Assembly: GCA_016708315.1 (NCBI GenBank) | Contig: JADJGC010000014.1 | Span: forward strand, 19,535-83,534 | DNA: 64,000 bases | Reading direction: 5' to 3' | Source of the DNA: a bacterium | Lineage (GTDB): Bacteria > Zixibacteria > MSB-5A5 > CAIYYT01 | Shown: piece by piece, positions 24,161-34,310 of the stretch | Position numbering within the stretch: the first letter of the stretch is position 1 | How the letters are laid out: each line of letters opens with the position of its first letter | The notes under the pieces: model-generated | The model's database searches: none | Seen by the model: only the letters and a program-made list of their open reading frames with translations | Told to the model about the DNA's origin: nothing | Position numbers and translations under genes: made by a program

Positions 24161-25633
24161 TTGAGCCGAGCACTATCATTGTTCTTCATTGTGGCAGCGC
24201 TCTCCCTCTGGGGCATGGAAGCCAGAGCCAGCAACTATGTTCTCGACAGCATAGCAACGTTTACCTATCCAAGCGCCGGAAGTCTCGGCGGCAGCGATTG
24301 CTGGGGCTGGAAAGCACCGGACGGACAGCTGTACGCAATTATGGGAGTTCGTGACGGCGTCGCATTTGTCAATGTATCTACTCGCTCCCAGGTGCAGATG
24401 GTTACCGGTCCCAAGAATAGCTGCTCTGCCTACTGGCGCGATATCAAAACTTACCAGCACTATGCATACATTACATCTGAGTGCACTGGGACGAATCAGG
24501 GACTGATGATTATCGATATGCAGTATCTCCCCGACAGCGTCCATTTCGTGAAGTCAATCAATGTGCATCCTTCGGGTGATGTGACCTCGCACAATCTCTC
24601 GATCGACACCCTCAACGGCTACGCTTATCTTGAGGGCCGCAACCAGCTTAATATGTCAATCCATGTGTGGAGTCTTGCCGATCCGGAAAATCCGGTTCAT
24701 GTTCACAGCTTTGGCAGTGCGGACGGAATCCACGACGTTTTAGCGACAGACGATACAGTCTATGTAGCCGATGGTTGGGCGCCGACAGTGTCGATCTACG
24801 ACATGACTGTCAAGACTGCGCCGCAGTTGATTGGTCAGATTACGATACCCAGCGCCGGTTATGTTCATAATGTCTGGCCCACCGAGGACCGCAACTACAT
24901 GGTGACCACAGAAGAGACGCAGGGGAAGACAATCAAGATCTGGGACATTCAGGATCTCGACAACATTCAGTTGGTGGGTCAATATCTCGGCAATTCGAAC
25001 GTCGCTCATAACGTTCATTGTATGGGGAATTTCGTCTATACCTCGCACTATGCTGCCGGTTGCGAAATTCACGACATCACCAATCCGGCCGCACCGGTTT
25101 CTGTGGCTAAGTTCGATACTTGGCCGACCGCAACCGGGTTTGACGGTTGTTGGGGAACATTCCCCTTTGCTGACAGCGGCTATGTCTACGCCTCAAACAT
25201 GAACGGCAAGTTCTACATCCTGCAGCTTCGCGATACTACTGACATCGCAGATGCCGATAACGATGGTATTGCCAACACTTCCGACAATTGCCGCTTCGCC
25301 GCGAATCCCGGTCAGGAAGACGCCGACAGTGACGGTGTCGGTGACATCTGCGACAATTGCCTGAACGTCTCAAATCCGCTTCAGGAAGATTCGAATCTGA
25401 ATGGAATCGGCGATGCGTGTGATGTGGTCTGCGGCGATGTCGACCAGAACAGCACAGTAACCGTTACTGATGTTGTCTATCTTATCACTTTCATTTTCGG
25501 CGGTGGTCCCGCGCCGAGTCCGATTGATATCGGAGATGTCAACTGCGATGCGCAGGTGACCGTTTCAGATGTCGTCTATATCATCAACTACATCTTCTCA
25601 GGCGGCAGTGTGCCTTGCGCCCTGTGCCCCTAA
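24161..25633 (+). CDS. Exported LVIVD/choice-of-anchor-B beta-propeller with TSP3 and dockerin-like repeats
   Basis: From a TTG at 24161 (GGAGG just upstream) the 490-residue protein has a signal peptide and a propeller-like region with repeated strands. Two calcium-binding thrombospondin type-3 repeats follow (DADNDGIANTSDNC, DADSDGVGDICDNC). A C-terminal dockerin-like pair (CGDVDQNSTVTVTDVVYLIT, GDVNCDAQVTVSDVVYIINY) closes it. TTG at 24143 is an alternative start. Probably a surface or secreted protein; the dockerin-like end recurs on three other exported proteins in this window. Confidence 0.8.
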   Translation: MSRALSLFFIVAALSLWGMEARASNYVLDSIATFTYPSAGSLGGSDCWGWKAPDGQLYAIMGVRDGVAFVNVSTRSQVQMVTGPKNSCSAYWRDIKTYQHYAYITSECTGTNQGLMIIDMQYLPDSVHFVKSINVHPSGDVTSHNLSIDTLNGYAYLEGRNQLNMSIHVWSLADPENPVHVHSFGSADGIHDVLATDDTVYVADGWAPTVSIYDMTVKTAPQLIGQITIPSAGYVHNVWPTEDRNYMVTTEETQGKTIKIWDIQDLDNIQLVGQYLGNSNVAHNVHCMGNFVYTSHYAAGCEIHDITNPAAPVSVAKFDTWPTATGFDGCWGTFPFADSGYVYASNMNGKFYILQLRDTTDIADADNDGIANTSDNCRFAANPGQEDADSDGVGDICDNCLNVSNPLQEDSNLNGIGDACDVVCGDVDQNSTVTVTDVVYLITFIFGGGPAPSPIDIGDVNCDAQVTVSDVVYIINYIFSGGSVPCALCP

Positions 25634-25666
25634 TCGATCAGCATAATTGTATTCGATACAAAATAG

Positions 25667-25692
25667 AACGGCGGATGAGATCATCCGCCGTT
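25667..25692. terminator. Bidirectional terminator between convergent genes
   Basis: AACGGCGGAT (25667-25676) pairs with ATCCGCCGTT (25683-25692) around a 6-nt loop between convergent genes. Confidence 0.7.
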
Positions 25693-25746
25693 TCGACTTT
25701 CTGAGCGGTCTTCAGAGATTCTATGAGATAGCGGAATCAGTTGTCT

Positions 25747-26637
25747 TTAGTAGGACACATGATTGCGCCCGCGATGCTTGGATTTGTACATCATTGCATC
25801 CGCTTTCGCAATCAGATCGGTCGATGACCGCATCTCGTCGGAGATGCCTGCTATGCCAATACTGATACTGAAGTCAAGCTTGCGGCTCTGGTAAGAGTAG
25901 CTCCACTTCTCGACCAGTTGCGACAGTCTTTGCGCCATTAGCACTGTGTTGTTCAAGTCTGTTTCAGGGCAAATTACCAAGAACTCGTCACCGCCAAGTC
26001 GTCCGAAGAAATCCTGCTGACGAACATTCTTTGACACCAGTCGTGAACTTTCGATGAGCAGTTGATCGCCGGCGAGATGCCCGAATGTGTCGTTTATTTG
26101 CTTGAAATGGTCGATGTCGTACAACAGCACCGACAATGGCCGCACATAGCGACGAGCACGGGCGAACTCGCTCTCAAGTCTGCTCATGATATGCTGGCGG
26201 TTGAAAATGCCGGTAAGAAAATCTGTCGTCGCCAGCGAATACATCTGACCGAAGAAGCGGTTCTCAATCGAGCTCGAGCGAATGAACTTGAAAAGCACCC
26301 GCCCAATCAGAATCAAATCGCCATCGCAAAGTACCGACTCTTTGACCCTCTGTGAATTGACAAAAGTCCCGTTCGTGGAATCCAGATCGCGCAGCTTGAC
26401 GCAGTCGCCTTCAAGAACTATCTCTGCGTGTCGGCGGCTGACGTTCTCGTCATCAATGGGTATGTCCAAATCCGCCATCCGGCCGATTGTTATCGCTCTG
26501 GAGTTAACGGTATACGTCATCCCCAAGAGCGAGCCGTGCATGACAACCAGCATCGGTTGTTGATTGCCTTCGGATACTCCGGCTTGGTCGCCGGTACTGC
26601 GAATCAGTGTCGATGTCTCACTAAGTCGGTCGAACAT
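25747..26637 (-). CDS. FHA-GGDEF diguanylate cyclase
   Basis: The 296-residue protein has an FHA phosphothreonine-binding domain (ITIGRMADLDI, VSRRHAEIV, DLDSTNGTFVN; about residues 45-115) and a GGDEF domain with the canonical GRLGGDEFLVICPE. The FHA domain should let phosphorylation control c-di-GMP synthesis. No membrane helix. There is no obvious RxxD inhibitory site just before GGDEF. Encoded alone, facing the dockerin protein gene. Confidence 0.92.
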   Translation of the reverse strand: MFDRLSETSTLIRSTGDQAGVSEGNQQPMLVVMHGSLLGMTYTVNSRAITIGRMADLDIPIDDENVSRRHAEIVLEGDCVKLRDLDSTNGTFVNSQRVKESVLCDGDLILIGRVLFKFIRSSSIENRFFGQMYSLATTDFLTGIFNRQHIMSRLESEFARARRYVRPLSVLLYDIDHFKQINDTFGHLAGDQLLIESSRLVSKNVRQQDFFGRLGGDEFLVICPETDLNNTVLMAQRLSQLVEKWSYSYQSRKLDFSISIGIAGISDEMRSSTDLIAKADAMMYKSKHRGRNHVSY

Positions 26638-26885
26638 CTCTTACCTGTTTCATGTTTCAAACGAGAATCCTCTTTACCATTTTCGGCTAACTTTGCAGGA
26701 TGTTTAGCGGCGGCTCGACCGCTCTGCTACCGAAAAAGTGGACCAGTGGATTTTGCGGGAAATATTTGTTGTTCGCAGGCAGCATGCGTCATATTATGGA
26801 AACAGATGGGGCGGCTAATTCGGTCGCACTTTTGGTCAAGTCTTAGCAATTAGAAAATCAAATAAACCGACACTCGGAGGAATAG

Positions 26886-27923
26886 ATGTTCCGAAAACTG
26901 ACAGTTCTTGCATCGCTATCGCTTGCTCTGCTCGCTTTTGGCTGCAGTGATGACGATTGCCCTACCTGCACCGACAATGGACCGGTCCTTGGTCTGAACA
27001 AGCACAAAATTGACCTTGGTTCGTCCAGCACGACCGCGAATTTCGTTATCAGTAACAAAGGCACCGGAAACTTAGCGTGGGATCTGAGCATCGCCTATCG
27101 CTTTGCCGCAGAAAAACCGGCAGCCCCGGCGCATGGCGGATGGCTGGAATTGTCAACCCTTGCCGGCCAGAACGATGGCACGGTTACGCTCACTATTAAC
27201 CGCGCCGAACTTGACGAATTGGGCGCCTCTCGCGCGGTGATTATTGTCAATACTCCCGGCGCTGTTAATACCACCCGTGATAGCATCGATGTCCACATCT
27301 TGAATAGCGGCGAATTGGTCATCACTGACGACGGTACATTCGAGGCCTGTCAACAGGTTGGTGTCCTCGATTACTACTGGGTCAAGGGCTTCGAAATGCC
27401 ACACGGCCAAGAGCGTGTTTTTATTGATTCAGTGTCCGTTAACTTCTGTCAGGGCGACACCGTAATCCAACTTCTGGCATACGATGCTGCATTCGACCAA
27501 TCGATTGACCTCTATGTCCCATTCAACGCCATTGGTGTAAGCAATTCCTTCTTCACGGTTTTTGAGGGATGGAATACGTTTCCCGTTGACTGGTATGTGC
27601 CAAATGGTCCGATATTCTACGCTGGGTACTTTCAATTGGGAGGAGCGCGTCCCGACTTAAGAATCGACACCTCAAGCGACACCGATACACTTTGCTGGGT
27701 GGCGCGAGACGTCTCCCAGAATCCAGGTGAATCTTTGCTGGAGTGGCAGTGGTTCCCCAATTTTGAGACCTTCGCCATTCGCGTCTTTGTTTCACCGGTA
27801 CTCGAGTACAATCCCAAGATGATTGCCGCTCAATCACGCGGTGAGATTGAATCCGCTCTCAAGACCGGATACGCCTACAAAGGAAAGTATCCGATGAGCG
27901 TTAACCCGTCGATTCCTCGATAG
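26886..27923 (+). CDS. Lipoprotein with BACON/Ig-like domain
   Basis: 345 residues with a lipobox (LLAFGC) and an adjacent DDDCPTC segment. A domain then opens with the pattern LDLGSSSTTANFVISNKGTG-like (actual: IDLGSSSTTANFVISNKG ... LAWDLS), typical of BACON/Ig-like modules. The C-terminal half is beta-rich and unassigned. GGAGG precedes the ATG. Likely displayed on the outer membrane. Confidence 0.7.
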   Translation: MFRKLTVLASLSLALLAFGCSDDDCPTCTDNGPVLGLNKHKIDLGSSSTTANFVISNKGTGNLAWDLSIAYRFAAEKPAAPAHGGWLELSTLAGQNDGTVTLTINRAELDELGASRAVIIVNTPGAVNTTRDSIDVHILNSGELVITDDGTFEACQQVGVLDYYWVKGFEMPHGQERVFIDSVSVNFCQGDTVIQLLAYDAAFDQSIDLYVPFNAIGVSNSFFTVFEGWNTFPVDWYVPNGPIFYAGYFQLGGARPDLRIDTSSDTDTLCWVARDVSQNPGESLLEWQWFPNFETFAIRVFVSPVLEYNPKMIAAQSRGEIESALKTGYAYKGKYPMSVNPSIPR

Positions 27924-27938
27924 CATTAGCTCTCAGTT

Positions 27939-27973
27939 CTTCCCCTCTCCAGCCATAGGCGGGAGAGGGGAAG
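27939..27973. terminator. Long hairpin between convergent genes
   Basis: CTTCCCCTCTCC (27939-27950) and GGAGAGGGGAAG (27962-27973) form a perfect 12-bp stem. No T run follows, so it may be a terminator or an mRNA-stabilising hairpin. Confidence 0.5.
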
Positions 27974-28001
27974 TGACTGCAAATCTCTCGGTCGCTAAGA
28001 C

Positions 28002-29894
28002 CTATCTTTTATTCATCAAGCTGAATTGAAATGCCCGAACGACGACATCCACGCTGTCGGCTTCGGTTATGGGATGCGATAGGGTGTCGTCACCGCACAC
28101 GAATAGCTGTGCGCGGTCTGTCGGAGCGAACTTAAGCTCGCCATATTGCGTCTCGGTTTTGCCATCTCCTAAATGCGTTAATGTCAACCGTGGGAAATTG
28201 CGGCTGAAAATTGCCCCAAGGAGCGCGTTATATTCTTCGTTTCGCGGCCCGAGCATCGCCAATTTGGTGGGGAACCGTGTGATGCGCAGGTACGTGCGAG
28301 TCAACGAACAGAGACGAAGATCGTCGTTGCGGATCGGGATGTTCATCAAATAGAGGAATATAGCTTCCGCCGGCTGGCGATACTTAACGTCGGCAGTGTA
28401 ATAAAAAAGACGCACGAAGTTCGTCGATGCCGCCGCATTGATTGAAAACGGCTTCATCGGAACCGACATGCGGCCGATGACGTCTGATCCGGCAATATCG
28501 GTAGTCAATCCGCCCGTGGCGGGATCATTGAACTGCGAGTATGTCGCTTCGGAAAGTCGTATTCCTTCTGCAAGGTACCGCTGTTTGCCGGTCGTTTCAT
28601 ACGCATCCAAAAGCGCCGTTACCATCGCTACCTGGTCCGCCAGAATCATAGGGTCGTTTGCTTCTTGACTCAAGATGCTGTGACGCATCAAACCTTTGTT
28701 GGCAACGCCAACAGCAAGGAGCGAATCAAGTGTCTTGGTTGCGTACTCAATCAACTCCTGACGCTTCAGGACTCTACCGGCTTTGAGATATGCACTGACG
28801 CCGTAACAATTGGCCGCAGTGTAAACTTCCCGCTGTATCGCCGGCAGGCCGATCTTGCGTCGATTAGCATCATCCTTACCGAAGTATTCACGAGGATCAG
28901 TAAGCTCATTGTCGTGCAGAACGACTCCTGCCTGGCTGTTATAAAATCCCCAACCACGGTCGGTGCGAAGAAACTTGTCTATGTAGCTCACCGCCTTCTC
29001 AGCAACTCCCATATACGTAGAATCCTTGGAGTACAAAAATGCATCAACATAGTTGATTAACAGCATTGCGTTGTCCGCAAGGAGTTTCTCATGGCTGGGG
29101 TTGCTCCAATCAGCGAACGCCGCACTTCGATAGAACCCTCCCCAAACTGGATCCAAAAGATTCAGCTGCGCCTTCAGAGTGTGAGTAATCTCGTCCTTAA
29201 ACAACGGACCGCCTTCAGGGGCAGTGGCAGTGAAGGCAAAGTCGTTGACTTCAGGAAGCGGGAATTTCGGCTGATTGCCGAATCCGCCATAGGTCGAATC
29301 ATAGTAGTGCGCCACAACACGTTCGGTGTAGCGGATCAACTCATCAGAAGGCCGCTGCAGTTTGCGTGCACTGACCGACTGCCTGAATACGCTGTCGAGT
29401 CGCGCAGCTTGCATCTCAGCAAGAACTGGAGTGTGTTGCCAGGTATCACTCACTCGTTTCAATAATAGCTGCAATGAGTCCGCCGGTACACGTACCGTCC
29501 CGCCCAGCAGACGCAGGTCCGGGGTCAGGATGACACAAGAGGGATATCCGCCGAGTGAATACCGCTCGGCAACATTGGGATAGCGGTCGCCATCGACTTC
29601 AATCGGGATGTACTGACTATTGAGAATCTCCACTATCGTGTCATTTCCAAACAACTCGCGCTCCGCTTCAGCGCAAGGCGCGCACCACGGCGTGCTTAGA
29701 TACAAGAAGATTAGCTTGCTCTCGTTCGCCGCTTTCGAAAATGAGGTCTGATCCCACGAATTCCACTGGACCTTGTCGGTGAATTCCTTGTGAGCGACTG
29801 GACGTGCAGAATTATCATCAGCTGAATGGCAGGCTGTAACCGCAAGAATGACAACCAGAGAGATTGCCGCAAAATGAGTGTATCTTGTTTTCAT
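28002..29894 (-). CDS. Lipoprotein with thioredoxin fold and DUF255/YyaL-like glycosidase-like region
   Basis: From ATG at 29894 the 630-residue protein has a lipoprotein signal (ILAVTAC), a thioredoxin-like domain with a CxxC motif (STPWCAPCAEAERELF) and a long alpha-helical region typical of the DUF255/SSP411 family. Cysteines of the motif are intact, so redox activity is possible. An in-frame extension to 30002 has no signal peptide and crosses a terminator, so it was rejected. It lies downstream of the sigma/anti-sigma pair but behind a terminator. Confidence 0.8.
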   Translation of the reverse strand: MKTRYTHFAAISLVVILAVTACHSADDNSARPVAHKEFTDKVQWNSWDQTSFSKAANESKLIFLYLSTPWCAPCAEAERELFGNDTIVEILNSQYIPIEVDGDRYPNVAERYSLGGYPSCVILTPDLRLLGGTVRVPADSLQLLLKRVSDTWQHTPVLAEMQAARLDSVFRQSVSARKLQRPSDELIRYTERVVAHYYDSTYGGFGNQPKFPLPEVNDFAFTATAPEGGPLFKDEITHTLKAQLNLLDPVWGGFYRSAAFADWSNPSHEKLLADNAMLLINYVDAFLYSKDSTYMGVAEKAVSYIDKFLRTDRGWGFYNSQAGVVLHDNELTDPREYFGKDDANRRKIGLPAIQREVYTAANCYGVSAYLKAGRVLKRQELIEYATKTLDSLLAVGVANKGLMRHSILSQEANDPMILADQVAMVTALLDAYETTGKQRYLAEGIRLSEATYSQFNDPATGGLTTDIAGSDVIGRMSVPMKPFSINAAASTNFVRLFYYTADVKYRQPAEAIFLYLMNIPIRNDDLRLCSLTRTYLRITRFPTKLAMLGPRNEEYNALLGAIFSRNFPRLTLTHLGDGKTETQYGELKFAPTDRAQLFVCGDDTLSHPITEADSVDVVVRAFQFSLMNKR

Positions 29895-29984
29895 CTTCAC
29901 AAGATATCGACAGAACCGTCTCGCGCCAACACTGAATTCCAATTTGTTATGCCTGCTGCGTCGAGTCGTCTGGGGACAGCCACG

Positions 29985-30014
29985 AAAAAAGCGGCAAGCC
30001 ATTTGGCCGCCGCT
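29985..30014 (-). terminator. Terminator after the anti-sigma gene
   Basis: AGCGGC (29990-29995) pairs with GCCGCT (30009-30014) around a loop with a small inner stem. On the minus strand six T follow. Confidence 0.7.
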
Positions 30015-30039
30015 CCTGATTGGTCAATTCAAGACTCTA

Positions 30040-30825
30040 CTAAAACGTCGAAGCAAATCCCAATAATTGATCTTCCCCGAGCTTACTGACCGCAATGCAC
30101 TCATGATTCTTGCACTGCCAGATAACATAATGGAACTTGGGGCAACTGCCCATGTAGTACGTCTTGCCGTTATGCTGCAATTGCCGGAAAGCAGATTTGT
30201 CAATAGTATCGCGATCCAGCACAAATATCGACACGTCTGTGCCGCTGTAATCATAGTCGATATGCGGCTTCTCGCCGCTGTCGGTGTGTGCCAATGCCGC
30301 ACCCTCGATCTGATAGTCACTTTGTGGGATCTTGAATAGATCATCTGGAAGACTGCCGAAGTGCGCAAGTGCCGATTGGACTACCTGCGGATCCTGCGAC
30401 TTGACAAGATACTGAAGCACGTGATCGAGGCACTTGTTGTGCTCCATCGCAAATGGATAAACCGCTTCCAAGACTGATCCCTTGGGTGAGAACGGATTGA
30501 TTAGAACTAAAGCGATCAATGCCGCTGCGGCAATTGGAGCCAATAGGTAGAATACACTGCGCCCAGACGAACTACTTGAAGCGCCCTTGTTATCCCCGCG
30601 ATCAATCTTCTCGATTTCTTGCAGGACTTTGCTTTTGAGGTTCTGAATATCGGCTGGAGATTTAACCTTCTGCTGGATCAGTTTGTTGAAATCTTCTTCA
30701 AGTTTATACTGTTCCAGACAGTGGGTGCATACTTCAAGGTGCGATTTTACCTGATGCTTCTCATCGGATGGTAGCTCCGAATCAAGATAATCGTAAAGCT
30801 TGGCTAATACTTCCCGACAGTTCAC
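30040..30825 (-). CDS. Zinc-finger anti-sigma factor, membrane-anchored
   Basis: The 261-residue protein begins with a ZAS domain: C3, H29, C33 and C36 (HLEVCTHC). One membrane helix follows near residue 90-110 (FYLLAPIAAAALIALVLI), then an extracytoplasmic domain. It starts with GTG that shares one base with the stop of the sigma gene (TAGTG), so the two are translationally coupled. It should hold the sigma factor inactive until an envelope signal. Confidence 0.9.
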   Translation of the reverse strand: MNCREVLAKLYDYLDSELPSDEKHQVKSHLEVCTHCLEQYKLEEDFNKLIQQKVKSPADIQNLKSKVLQEIEKIDRGDNKGASSSSSGRSVFYLLAPIAAAALIALVLINPFSPKGSVLEAVYPFAMEHNKCLDHVLQYLVKSQDPQVVQSALAHFGSLPDDLFKIPQSDYQIEGAALAHTDSGEKPHIDYDYSGTDVSIFVLDRDTIDKSAFRQLQHNGKTYYMGSCPKFHYVIWQCKNHECIAVSKLGEDQLLGFASTF

Positions 30826-31409
30826 TATTCTGCTCTCTCCTTGGGTGCGCCGCTGCTGTTAGTGTATTCCCATAGCAGTTTCTGGAGAATCTTCCGTCCG
30901 CGATGTAGTCTCGATTTCACTGTTCCAACCTGTATGCCGAGGATATCGGCTATCTCCTGATATGCAAAACCTTCATTAAATGCCAAGACAACGACCATTC
31001 TGAATTCTTCCGGCAATTTCTCAATCGCAGCTACTACGTCGGCGTCGAGGACCTTGTTGAAGAAATCCTTCTCGGGATTTCCAGATTCACTCGACATTCC
31101 GGTGATTTGACTGTGTAAATAACTGTCGTCGATTTCATCGAAGGAGACTGAGGTGGATTCTTTCTGTCGGGCTCGGTAGGTGTTGATGAATGTATTCGTC
31201 ATGATCTTGAACAACCAAGCCTTGGCATTAGTGCCTTTCTCGAATCGGTCAAAGCTCTTGTAAGCCTTTAGCAACGTCTCCTGTACCAGGTCCTCCGCGT
31301 CTCCGGGGTTCTTGGTCATTCTCACTGCGGTTCGGTAGAGAGCCTCGGTATGTACCATGGCTTCTAATTCGAACTCGCTCTTTAGGCTTGGTGTTTTCTT
31401 GCGAAACAT
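30825..31409 (-). CDS. ECF sigma factor (RpoE-like)
   Basis: About 194 residues from ATG at 31409; a GTG at 31418 would add three. Region 2 contains DAEDLVQETLLKAYKSF and region 4 contains FAYQEIADILGIQVGTVKSR, both typical of ECF sigma factors. Partner of the anti-sigma protein encoded next. Upstream ribosome sites are weak for both starts. Confidence 0.92.
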   Translation of the reverse strand: MFRKKTPSLKSEFELEAMVHTEALYRTAVRMTKNPGDAEDLVQETLLKAYKSFDRFEKGTNAKAWLFKIMTNTFINTYRARQKESTSVSFDEIDDSYLHSQITGMSSESGNPEKDFFNKVLDADVVAAIEKLPEEFRMVVVLAFNEGFAYQEIADILGIQVGTVKSRLHRGRKILQKLLWEYTNSSGAPKERAE

Positions 31410-31569
31410 GGTTACCACTATCTAACCAACAGCAAGCCGTTTGTCAATAGAGAGAACAAGAGGGTAGTGTAATGGTTCCCTCTCAACTCAGGTATTTTTG
31501 GTCAATACCAGCGCCCTCGAGATGGATCAACACTGTCCCAATCCCACAAAATCCAGTCGCCTGTTTGAC

Positions 31570-31605
31570 AATAAAATAGGGCACCCGGCTGAAGCCGAAT
31601 GCCCT
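31570..31605 (-). terminator. Terminator of the NtrC-like gene
   Basis: AGGGCA (31578-31583) and TGCCCT (31600-31605) with an inner CGGC/GCCG stem. On the minus strand TATTTTATT follows. Confidence 0.6.
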
Positions 31606-31638
31606 TCAATAGGCGAAGTAAGTGACGTAGTGAACGGA

Positions 31639-33003
31639 TTAGTCCTTAACGATACTATACTTCTTAACCTTACGCCACAGCGTCGTGCGCCCGATACCGA
31701 GCTTTCCGGCTGTAATCGAGTAGTTCCAACGATTCTCCTTCAGACTGCGGACAATGTGCTCGCGCGCCATGTCTTGCAGCGAAGTCGTGTCAAGTTGCGC
31801 AGCAGCTCTCGAGTCGGTTGTCTCGTCGCGGTTTGGCATCGGCTTCATTAGGAAGAGATTGTCGACATCAATGATCTCTGAGATCGAGAGCGCAACCGCC
31901 CGCTTGACTGTGTTCTCAAGTTCGCGGACATTCCCCGGCCACTCGTGCATCATCAGCTTTTCACACGCAGCTACCGAGAAACGCTTCATTGGCTTGTTGA
32001 AGTGAGTGCAGTACTTCGACAGGAAGTGCTGTGCCAATGGAACAATATCCTCTCTCCGGTCGCCTAGTGAAGGCACATGCAGAGAGATGACATTGAGTCG
32101 GTAGTACAGGTCCTCGCGGAATCGGTTGCGAGCCACCATCTGTTCCAGATTCTTGTTTGTTGCCGCGATAACGCGCACATTCGTCTTGAATGTCTCGTTG
32201 GAGCCAACCGGACGAATCTCTTCTTCCTGAAGCACACGCAGGAGCTTCGCCTGCAACGACGCTGAGGTATCACCTACCTCATCGAGGAAGATCGTTCCGC
32301 CTGAAGCTTCCTCAAACAGGCCCTTCTTGTTGGCTGTCGCTGAGGTGAACGCTCCTTTGACGTGTCCGAACAACTCTGATTCCAGCAGCAGTTCCGGCAT
32401 CGCCGAACAATTGATGGCGACGAACTTGCCCTCACGCCGCTGTGAGTTGTTGTGAATTGCCTTTGCGATCAGTTCCTTGCCGGTTCCTGAATCTCCTGTG
32501 ATCAAGACATTGATTTCCTGCGGGGCAATCTGCTTGACAACATCGATGATCCCGCGAATCGCGCTCGAACCGCCGATGATGTTATCGAAATTGAATGAGT
32601 CCGCAAATGCGCGCTTCAGATGACGCAGTTCGGTCTTCATGCTCTTCTGGCTGAGCGCTTTGTCTACGGTCAGCAGCATTTCCGTGTCGCTGAACGGCTT
32701 CGTCATATAGTCAAACGCACCGGCACGCATCGCTTCAACCGCCGTATCGATCGTGCTGAAACCAGTCAGCATGATTACTTCGCTGTCGGGTGATACTGTC
32801 TTGGCAGTTCGGATAATCTCGGTGCCCAATCCGTCGGTAAGACGAAGATCAGTAATGACAAGGTCAAAGAGACGTTTATCGAGAATCTCCTTGGCGCTAG
32901 CGGCCTGAAACGCGCAGTCAACTTCGTGACCGTGGCGCGTGAGCAGGTTTTTTAACGCACCGCAAACATTGCGGTCATCGTCAACAATGAGAATGGAAGA
33001 CAT
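31639..33003 (-). CDS. NtrC-family sigma-54-dependent response regulator
   Basis: 454 residues: a receiver domain (SILIVDDDR, phospho-acceptor in DLVITDLRL, lysine in YMTKPF), an AAA+ domain (Walker A GDSGTGKELIA, Walker B GGTIFLDEVG) and a Fis-type helix-turn-helix (AGKLGIGRTTLWRKVKKY). The loop that contacts sigma-54 reads GAFTSA instead of GAFTGA. It overlaps the kinase stop by one base (TAATG), so the pair is co-translated. Confidence 0.93.
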   Translation of the reverse strand: MSSILIVDDDRNVCGALKNLLTRHGHEVDCAFQAASAKEILDKRLFDLVITDLRLTDGLGTEIIRTAKTVSPDSEVIMLTGFSTIDTAVEAMRAGAFDYMTKPFSDTEMLLTVDKALSQKSMKTELRHLKRAFADSFNFDNIIGGSSAIRGIIDVVKQIAPQEINVLITGDSGTGKELIAKAIHNNSQRREGKFVAINCSAMPELLLESELFGHVKGAFTSATANKKGLFEEASGGTIFLDEVGDTSASLQAKLLRVLQEEEIRPVGSNETFKTNVRVIAATNKNLEQMVARNRFREDLYYRLNVISLHVPSLGDRREDIVPLAQHFLSKYCTHFNKPMKRFSVAACEKLMMHEWPGNVRELENTVKRAVALSISEIIDVDNLFLMKPMPNRDETTDSRAAAQLDTTSLQDMAREHIVRSLKENRWNYSITAGKLGIGRTTLWRKVKKYSIVKD

Positions 33004-34058
33004 TAGGGGTTCCTTTCGGTATGCAAATTAGTCTGATCTTCAGTCTGTATGGGAATCGTCACGACCACCGTTGTGCGATCATCGGCATGAGTGATTTGAA
33101 GTGTCCCGCGCAGAGCGTCGACATATCGGCGCACAATGCTCAATCCCAGTCCGACGTGGCCTGGCTTGTTCGAGACAAATGGTTTGTTTTGCAGTACATC
33201 ATTCGAATCAAGCGCGCTTTGCTCAGCGTTATCGATTGTAATAATCAACTGCCCACTATCAATGTGCCAATTCAACGAAGGATTGCTCTGCGGCGATACT
33301 TCAGCCGCATTCGACGCAAGTTCGACGATGATTCGCCCGAGCATTTCGTAGTCGGTATTGCCTTGAATTGGTTTCGTGGTATTGTCGCAAGCGACGCGAT
33401 AACCACATGTGCTCTCCAGCCGTTCAAGATTCAGTCTGATCAACTGGCCAATATTTGTCTTTTGATTGCGGACATTCATTGGCCCGAAAGCGTACACAAA
33501 TCGATCAATCAGTACCCGCTGCTCCAGTGCCGCTCGCGAAACAAGCTCAGCAAGCTGCAACTGATCCGCGGTTGCAGTATGGTCAAGTGTGTCTTGTAGT
33601 TGCTCGCCTGCTGACATGATCGCAGCCAGGTAGTTCCGGAGCTTATGCGCCATAGACGAAGCAACTTCCGTGGGGAATGTCGCACTTGCTCTGTTGCTGG
33701 TTGGATTGCCATTGCTGCGCGATTTCAGCGTAATACCGGATCTTGGTTCTTGCGACTTGGCATTGCTCAAAGCCGCCATATCGCCCAGTACAGTCTCCAG
33801 TGATCGTGTCACTACTTCGCGAGACTCTTCCGAGAGCCGGTCGTTACCAAATCGCAATTGCAGAGGCATTGCTCCTTCATCGCCGGTGAGCAACTCTGCA
33901 TCGACTACTCGCAAGAGCCCGCCGATTCGCCGATCGACAAACTGGCATATCTCTTCTGGAGCATGACTCTCCACCAAAGTTTGCATCAACTTCGTCATAG
34001 TCTTTTCGGAGTAGCTGTTATCCATTATTCGATTCGTGTGGGCTGTCGACGTACTCAA
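33003..34058 (-). CDS. Soluble sensor histidine kinase (NtrB-like)
   Basis: 351 residues from a TTG at 34058 (AGGAAG 7 bp upstream); an ATG at 34025 would give 340. The H-box is MAHKLRNYLAA, the N-box IVELASNAAE, and G-boxes end in GHVGLGLSIVRRY. There are no membrane helices, so it senses a cytoplasmic signal through the 150-residue N-terminal part. It should phosphorylate the NtrC-like partner. Confidence 0.88.
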   Translation of the reverse strand: MSTSTAHTNRIMDNSYSEKTMTKLMQTLVESHAPEEICQFVDRRIGGLLRVVDAELLTGDEGAMPLQLRFGNDRLSEESREVVTRSLETVLGDMAALSNAKSQEPRSGITLKSRSNGNPTSNRASATFPTEVASSMAHKLRNYLAAIMSAGEQLQDTLDHTATADQLQLAELVSRAALEQRVLIDRFVYAFGPMNVRNQKTNIGQLIRLNLERLESTCGYRVACDNTTKPIQGNTDYEMLGRIIVELASNAAEVSPQSNPSLNWHIDSGQLIITIDNAEQSALDSNDVLQNKPFVSNKPGHVGLGLSIVRRYVDALRGTLQITHADDRTTVVVTIPIQTEDQTNLHTERNP

Positions 34059-34310
34059 TTCTGCACTTCCTGTATCATTCCGGTTTCATCCATGAACTTC
34101 GTTTCAATAGTTTTCATATCGGAACAGGAGAACATTCCTTGAGCCGGTTTTTTGAGAATTTCTTTAGCTAACTCTTATGTGCGGGTGAATTTGTGCGCCG
34201 AAGCTCTCGTTGCAGACTGAATCTTCGTTTCAGGCGTAAATCCGGTAAACTTGTTTCAGGTTGACACTGTTTCTTTAGCCATCAGAAGTTTGTAGATGAA
34301 TCGGATACAA

